The translations under genes were made by a program, and so were the position numbers. The notes under the pieces are model-generated. The model was given only the letters and a program-made list of their open reading frames with translations. It did not search any database and was not told the origin of the DNA. 64,000 nucleotides of DNA, taken from contig NZ_FNIV01000001.1 of NCBI RefSeq assembly GCF_900104135.1, forward strand, positions 124,001 through 188,000. The letters are read 5' to 3'. Shown here one piece after another: positions 59,531-64,000 of this stretch (the stretch's first letter is position 1; each line of letters starts with the position of its first letter). The DNA is from Halomonas shengliensis (GTDB lineage: Bacteria > Pseudomonadota > Gammaproteobacteria > Pseudomonadales > Halomonadaceae).

Positions 59531-60763
59531 CTAGGCGAGCGCCTCGTCCACGATCTCGATCCAGTGTCGCACCTCGGTGCGGTTGGCGCCGGCCAGGTGG
59601 GTCTGGCAGCCGATGTTGGCGGTGACGATCACCTCGGGGTTGCCGGCCTCGAGGTTGTCGAGCTTGTTGTCGCGCAGCTGCTTCGAGAGCTCCGGCTGGG
59701 TGATGGAGTAGGTGCCCGCCGAGCCGCAGCAGAGGTGGGCGTCGGCCACCGGGGTCAGCGCGAAGCCGAGCCGGGTCAGCACGCCCTCCACGGCGCCACC
59801 AAGCTTCTGGGCGTGCTGCAGGGTGCAGGGGCAGTGGAAGGCGAGCCGGCGACCCTGCTTCACCTCGAGGTCGTCCAGGGCCTCGTCACGCAGCACCTCG
59901 ACCAGGTCCTTCGCCAGCTCGCTCACCCGGGCGGCCTTGTCGGCGTAGTCGGGGTCGTCGGCGAGGATCTCGGCGTACTCCTTGACGAAGGCGCCGCAGC
60001 CGCTGGCGGTCTGCACGATGGCCTCGGCACCGGCCTCGATCTGCGGCCACCAGGCGTCGATGTTGGCCCGCGCCCGCGCGCGCCCCTCGTCCTGGGCATT
60101 GAGGTGGAAGTCGATGGCGCCGCAGCAGCCGGCCTCGGCCACCGGGGTGAGGCCGATGCCGAGGCGATCCAGCACACGGGCGGTGGCGGCGTTGGTGTTG
60201 GGCGAGAGGCCCGGCTGCACGCAGCCCTCTAGGATCAGCATGCGGCGGGCATGCTGCCTGCCCTCGGGGCGCCTTCCGGCATCCACCGGGGCGGGCGGCA
60301 TCTTGTCCCTGAGCACGCCCGGCACCAGCGGCCTGAAGGTCAGCCCCAGCTTGAGCAGCGCCTGGAAGCGCTTGGGCTCCACCAGCGCCTTGCGCAGGCC
60401 ATAGCGCAGTGCGCGCTCCGAGGCCTTGCGGGGCACCCGGCGCTCGACCTCGGCGCGGCCGATGTTGATCAGCTTGTGGTACTCCACCCCCGAGGGGCAG
60501 GTAGTCTCGCAGTTGAGGCAGGTGAGGCAGCGATCGAGGTGGAGGCGGGTCTCCTCGGTCACCTTGTCGCTGCCCTCGGGGGCCTCGAGCATCTCCTTGA
60601 TCAGGTAGATGCGCCCGCGCGGGCCGTCGCGCTCGTCCCCCAGCAGCTGGTAGGTGGGGCAGGTGGCGTTGCAGAAGCCGCAGTGCACGCAGGTGCGCAG
60701 CACCCGATCGGCCTCGCGGATATGCGGCTTCTGGAGGTCTTCCGCGGTGAAGTGCGTCTGCAT
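59531..60763 (-). CDS. glcF: glycolate oxidase iron-sulfur subunit
   Basis: A 410-residue subunit with two [4Fe-4S] motifs, CVHCGFCNATCPT and CLTCLNCETTCPSGVEYH, and two C-terminal Cys-Cys-Gly motifs (AGCCGAIDF, LCCGSAGTY) of the CCG domain family. It relays electrons from the flavin subunits to the quinone pool. ATG 60763 follows GGGGAGACGCC. The length equals E. coli GlcF (407). It is the third gene of glcDEFG. Confidence 0.93.
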   Translation of the reverse strand: MQTHFTAEDLQKPHIREADRVLRTCVHCGFCNATCPTYQLLGDERDGPRGRIYLIKEMLEAPEGSDKVTEETRLHLDRCLTCLNCETTCPSGVEYHKLINIGRAEVERRVPRKASERALRYGLRKALVEPKRFQALLKLGLTFRPLVPGVLRDKMPPAPVDAGRRPEGRQHARRMLILEGCVQPGLSPNTNAATARVLDRLGIGLTPVAEAGCCGAIDFHLNAQDEGRARARANIDAWWPQIEAGAEAIVQTASGCGAFVKEYAEILADDPDYADKAARVSELAKDLVEVLRDEALDDLEVKQGRRLAFHCPCTLQHAQKLGGAVEGVLTRLGFALTPVADAHLCCGSAGTYSITQPELSKQLRDNKLDNLEAGNPEVIVTANIGCQTHLAGANRTEVRHWIEIVDEALA

Positions 60764-60782
60764 GGTGGCGTCTCCCCGTGTC

Positions 60783-61886
60783 TCAGAATGCCGCGTAGAG
60801 CCGGCCCGGGTTGAAGATCCCCTTGGGGTCCAGCTGGGTCTTGAGGTTGCGGTGGTACTTCTCGACCACCGGCTCGAGCGGGGTGAAGGGCGTGTCCACC
60901 GCCGCGCCGCCGGTGCCGCGCCAGCAGGTGGCGTGGCCACCGGCCTGGCGTGCCACCGCGCGGATCGCCTCGGCGTCGGCGTCGCTGCGCACCCAGCGCT
61001 GGCAGCCGGCCCAGTCGTAGAGCACGTCGGTCTCGGCGGTGACGCCCGGGATCTCCAGCGCCGGGGTGTGGTGGGGCAGCGAGAGCCGCCACAGCGCGCG
61101 TGGGTCTTCGGCGGTGAAGAAGTCCAGCCGCTGCTCACGCAGGGCCTCCCAGAAGCCGTCGAGCAGCTCGTCGCCGCCGAGGCGCTCGGCGGTGGCGGCC
61201 ACCGAGCTGGGGCCGCCCTCCAGGCGCAGGTGCAGGGCGCCCTCCAGCCAGGCGGCGGCGGTGATCGGCATGGGCTGGCGACCCCACTCGGCGAGCCGCT
61301 CCAGGGCGTCGGCCAGCGGCATGTCCAGGTGCAGGCTGCGGCTGGCGCCGGGCAGCGGCAGCACCTTCATGGAGACCTCGGTGATCAGCCCCAGGGTGCC
61401 CTGGGCACCCACCATGAGGCGCGAGAGGTCATAGCCGGCGACGTTCTTCATCACCTGGCCACCGAAGCGCTGCTCGCTGCCCTGGCGCATGATCACGCGC
61501 GTGCCCAGCACGAAGTCGCGCACGCTACCGGCCCAGGGGCGGCGGGGGCCGGAGAGCCCGGTGGCGATCATGCCGCCCACGGTGGCGTCATCGCCGAAGT
61601 GGGGGGGCTCGCAGGGCAGCATCTGCCCCTCGGCGGCCAGCGCGGCCTCGAGCTCGCGCAGCGGCGTCCCGGCGCGCACCGAGACGATCAGCTCCACCGG
61701 GTCGTACTCGGTGATGCCGCGGTGCTCGCGGGTGGAGAGGCTCTCGCCGTCCACGGCGCGACCATAGAAGGCCTTGGTGTCGCCGCCGACGAGGCGCAGG
61801 GGGCTGCCCTCGGCCTCGGCGCGGCGGATGCGGTCGGCCAGCGCCTCGCTGGCGTCCTGGCTTGGGATGTCGTTCATGGTCACCAT
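60783..61886 (-). CDS. glcE: glycolate oxidase subunit E (FAD-binding)
   Basis: A 367-residue FAD-linked oxidase subunit. The FAD-binding core is RLVGGDTKAFYGRAV and GGMIATGLSGPRRPWAGSVRDFVLG, with PFTPLEPVVEKYHRNLKTQLDPKGIFNPGRLY at the C-terminus. ATG 61886 has AGGACAAC before it, and an internal ATG 9 bp later is the alternative. It lies 24 bp after glcD. Confidence 0.92.
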   Translation of the reverse strand: MVTMNDIPSQDASEALADRIRRAEAEGSPLRLVGGDTKAFYGRAVDGESLSTREHRGITEYDPVELIVSVRAGTPLRELEAALAAEGQMLPCEPPHFGDDATVGGMIATGLSGPRRPWAGSVRDFVLGTRVIMRQGSEQRFGGQVMKNVAGYDLSRLMVGAQGTLGLITEVSMKVLPLPGASRSLHLDMPLADALERLAEWGRQPMPITAAAWLEGALHLRLEGGPSSVAATAERLGGDELLDGFWEALREQRLDFFTAEDPRALWRLSLPHHTPALEIPGVTAETDVLYDWAGCQRWVRSDADAEAIRAVARQAGGHATCWRGTGGAAVDTPFTPLEPVVEKYHRNLKTQLDPKGIFNPGRLYAAF

Positions 61887-61910
61887 GTTGTCCTGTCTCC
61901 TGGCCGGCGC

Positions 61911-63401
61911 TCAGGCGTGGGTCGGCGCGGGCGCGTCGCCGGCGCTCTTGGTCAGGCGGAACTCGGAGCAGCGCGCCGGCGTGGGAATGTTCTTGCCCGG
62001 ATTGAGCAGGCCGTCCGGGTCGAAGGCTGCCTTGGCGGCGCGGAAGGTGGTGAGCTCGCCGGGGCTGAATTGCACGCACATCTGATGGATCTTCTCGCGC
62101 CCCACGCCGTGCTCGCCGGTGATGGTGCCGCCGACCTCGACGCACAGCTCCAGGATGCGCCCGCCGAGCTCCTCGGCGCGCTCGAATTCGCCGGGCTGGT
62201 TGGCATCGAAGAGGATCAGCGGGTGCATGTTGCCGTCGCCGGCGTGGAAGACGTTGGCGACGCGTAGGCCGTACGCCTCGCCGAGGTCGCCGATGCCCTT
62301 GAGTACCCGGGCCAGCTCGCGGCGGGGGATGGTGCCGTCCATGCAGTAGTAGTCGGGCGACATGCGGCCCACCGCGGGGAAGGCGTTCTTGCGTCCGGCC
62401 CAGAATAGCGCGCGCTCGGCCTCGTCGCGGGCCTGCTGGATGTCGGTGGCGCCGGCCTGCTCCAGCACGCGGCGCACGGTCTGGCAGTCGTCGTCGACGT
62501 CGGCCTCCACGCCGTCCAGCTCGCAGAGCAGGATCGCCTCGGCCTCCACCGGGTAGCCGGCGCCGATGAAGTCCTCGGCGGCGCGGATCGCCAGGTTGTC
62601 CATCATCTCCAGGCCGCCGGGGATGATGCCCGCGGCGATGATGGCGCCGACGGCGTCGCCGGCCTTCTCGATGTCATCGAAGCTCGCCATCAGCACCTTG
62701 GCGGTCTCCGGCTTGGGCAGCAGCTTGACGGTGATCTCGGTGACCACCCCGAGCATCCCCTCGGAGCCGTTGAACAGCGCCAGCAGGTCGAAGCCGGGGG
62801 CGTCCAGGGCGTCCGATCCCAGGGTCATGTGCTCGCCCTCGATGGTGAGCACCTCGACCCGGATGACGTTGTGCACGGTGAGGCCGTACTTGAGGCAGTG
62901 CACCCCGCCGGCGTTCTCGGCGACGTTGCCGCCGATGGAGCAGGCGATCTGCGAGGAGGGGTCCGGCGCATAGTAGAGCCCGTGGGGGGCGGCGGCCTCG
63001 GAGATCGCCAGGTTGCGCACCCCCGGCTGGACCCGTGCGGTGCGCGCCTCGGGGTCGATCTCGAGGATGCGGTTGAAGCGCGACAGCACCAGCAGCACGC
63101 CGTGCTCCAGCGGCATGGCGCCGCCGGAGAGGCCGGTGCCGGCGCCGCGGGTCACCACCGGCACGCCCAGGACATGGCAGCGCTTGAGCAGGGTCTCGAC
63201 CTGCTCCAGGGTCTCGGGCAGCGCGACCAGCATCGGCAGGGCGCGATAGGCGGAGAGGCCGTCGCACTCGAAGGGGCGCAGGTCCTCCTCGCGGTGCAGC
63301 AGCGTCATGCCGGGCAGCGCCTGGCGCAGGTCGGCGAGGACCTCGGCCTGGGCGATGCGGGGCGGCTCGCCATCGAGCCGGGCGTCGTAGTGGGTGCTCA
63401 T
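61911..63401 (-). CDS. glcD: glycolate oxidase subunit D (FAD-binding)
   Basis: A 496-residue FAD-linked oxidase that converts glycolate to glyoxylate. The FAD site is PVVTRGAGTGLSGGAMPLEHGV and SSQIACSIGGNVAENAGGVHCLKYG. The C-terminal GTITGEHGVGREKIHQM carries the substrate His region. The ATG follows GGGGAGTCCAC. First gene of glcDEFG, divergent from the glcC-type regulator. Confidence 0.95.
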   Translation of the reverse strand: MSTHYDARLDGEPPRIAQAEVLADLRQALPGMTLLHREEDLRPFECDGLSAYRALPMLVALPETLEQVETLLKRCHVLGVPVVTRGAGTGLSGGAMPLEHGVLLVLSRFNRILEIDPEARTARVQPGVRNLAISEAAAPHGLYYAPDPSSQIACSIGGNVAENAGGVHCLKYGLTVHNVIRVEVLTIEGEHMTLGSDALDAPGFDLLALFNGSEGMLGVVTEITVKLLPKPETAKVLMASFDDIEKAGDAVGAIIAAGIIPGGLEMMDNLAIRAAEDFIGAGYPVEAEAILLCELDGVEADVDDDCQTVRRVLEQAGATDIQQARDEAERALFWAGRKNAFPAVGRMSPDYYCMDGTIPRRELARVLKGIGDLGEAYGLRVANVFHAGDGNMHPLILFDANQPGEFERAEELGGRILELCVEVGGTITGEHGVGREKIHQMCVQFSPGELTTFRAAKAAFDPDGLLNPGKNIPTPARCSEFRLTKSAGDAPAPTHA

Positions 63402-63536
63402 GTGGACTCCCCATGCGTCTCGTCAGGGCGGAACGGCCATCGCGAGGCGCGTCCCGGTCACGGCGGTGGGCGCGCCTTGCGGCACATCTATGGCACTATC
63501 GTGGCAGCGCTGGCGCTGCTGTCCAGTCTGTGGTGC

Positions 63537-63551
63537 ACTGGTCAGACCAGT
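63537..63551. promoter_or_regulatory. GlcC-type operator between glcD and glcC
   Basis: ACTGGTC-A-GACCAGT is a perfect 7-1-7 palindrome of the FadR/GlcC class (TGGT-N3-ACCA core). A further half-site TTGGTC follows at 63554. It lies in the divergent glcD/glcC promoter region and should bind the regulator encoded rightwards. Confidence 0.8.
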
Positions 63552-63655
63552 AATTGGTCTACTATATGGAAGGATTTTCCAGTGTATCCTCGCAGCCTAG
63601 CCGTTCGTCGCTGCGACGGCCACGACCGTGACGCCGCACCGGCAGGAGAGAGCCC

Positions 63656-64000
63656 ATGACGCCAAGCCCCGATGACGCCTATGGCGGCCAGCGAACCCCG
63701 GAGGGGGTGGCCGCGCGCCTCGAGCGCCTGATCCTCGACGGCATCTTCCGCACCGGGCAGCTGCTGCCCTCCGAGCGGCGGCTGTGCGAACGGCTGGGGG
63801 TGTCGCGCGCCTCGCTGCGTGAGGGGCTGCGCATCCTGCGCAGCAAGGGCATCATCGAGACCCGCCAGGGGCGGGGTTCCACGGTGGCCTCGCTGCTGCC
63901 GGCCCGGGAGCAGAGCCCGCTGATGCACCTCTTCCGTGACCATCCGCGCACCCTGTTCGACCTGCTCGAGGTGCGCGCCCTGCTGGAAGGGGAGTCGGCG
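63656..64000 (+). CDS. glcC: GntR/FadR-type regulator of the glycolate operon, 5' part
   Basis: The first 115 codons of a GntR-family regulator; it runs off the window end. The winged helix-turn-helix is ARLERLILDGIFRTGQLLPSERRLCERLGVSRASLREGLRILRSKGIIETRQGRGS. The start of the FCD domain (LFDLLEVRALLEGE) is visible. ATG 63656 follows CAGGAGAGAGCCC. Its divergence from glcD and the operator between them identify it as the GlcC orthologue, an activator responding to glycolate. Confidence 0.85.
   Translation, partial: MTPSPDDAYGGQRTPEGVAARLERLILDGIFRTGQLLPSERRLCERLGVSRASLREGLRILRSKGIIETRQGRGSTVASLLPAREQSPLMHLFRDHPRTLFDLLEVRALLEGESA

Noticed and set aside
1-64000. tRNA, rRNA, integrase or transposase genes as island borders
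   Set aside because: I looked near 31 kb, 39 kb and 40 kb for tRNA-like cloverleafs, attachment repeats and recombinase motifs and saw none apart from the lysR duplication.

Overview
The window is high-GC gammaproteobacterial DNA. Gene content (many TRAP transporters, glutarate hydroxylase with L-2-hydroxyglutarate oxidase, glycolate oxidase, a Glu/Ala-rich lipoprotein) and codon use suggest a moderately halophilic Halomonas-type organism. That placement is inference; no rRNA or other marker gene is present. I saw no tRNA, rRNA, CRISPR array or intact insertion sequence.

Layout. 1-7 kb: the end of arginine deiminase, a SelD-partner-type flavoprotein, and a ttrBCA tetrathionate reductase operon behind a perfect FNR/ANR box. 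7-15 kb: a small XRE regulator, an APC permease, glaH-lhgO (glutarate to 2-oxoglutarate) and a TAXI-type TRAP transporter with a DUF1850 protein. 15-20 kb: a repeat-built lipoprotein, purEK, a UbiA-family prenyltransferase and a CPA2 antiporter. 20-24.5 kb: a basic amino acid ABC transporter operon downstream of astE. 24.7-28.7 kb: a methyltransferase, wrbA, and an octaheme tetrathionate reductase-type cytochrome disrupted by a frameshift at its second haem motif, followed by a cytochrome b. 28.8-31 kb: a D-malate/tartrate dehydrogenase divergent from a LysR regulator.

31-39.4 kb is a distinct, AT-richer catabolic block: a DctPQM TRAP transporter, a sarcosine-oxidase-like flavoprotein, a GntR regulator, an aldehyde dehydrogenase and a class III aminotransferase. 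It is bracketed by two copies of a 125-bp piece of the lysR 3' end, 8,617 bp apart. It looks like an acquired island, and it carries a shared motif in its two divergent promoters.

40-52.4 kb: a LacI-regulated four-carbon acid-sugar operon (ltnD, otnK, otnC, otnI, denD, TRAP dctPQM, an aldehyde dehydrogenase, a beta-hydroxyacid dehydrogenase and an EamA exporter) behind two abutting palindromic operators. 52.5-59 kb: a glycosyltransferase, a TVP38 membrane protein, threonine aldolase, MtfA peptidase, a GNAT-nitrilase fusion and a DMT transporter. 59-64 kb: glcGFED (glycolate oxidase, read right to left) divergent from a glcC-type regulator that runs off the window end.

Overall the window is a metabolic accessory region for scavenging small organic acids and amines through TRAP transporters, plus tetrathionate respiration. 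The most unusual items are the lysR-bracketed island with its own putative regulon motif, the two tetrathionate systems with one damaged, and the extended tetronate operon.
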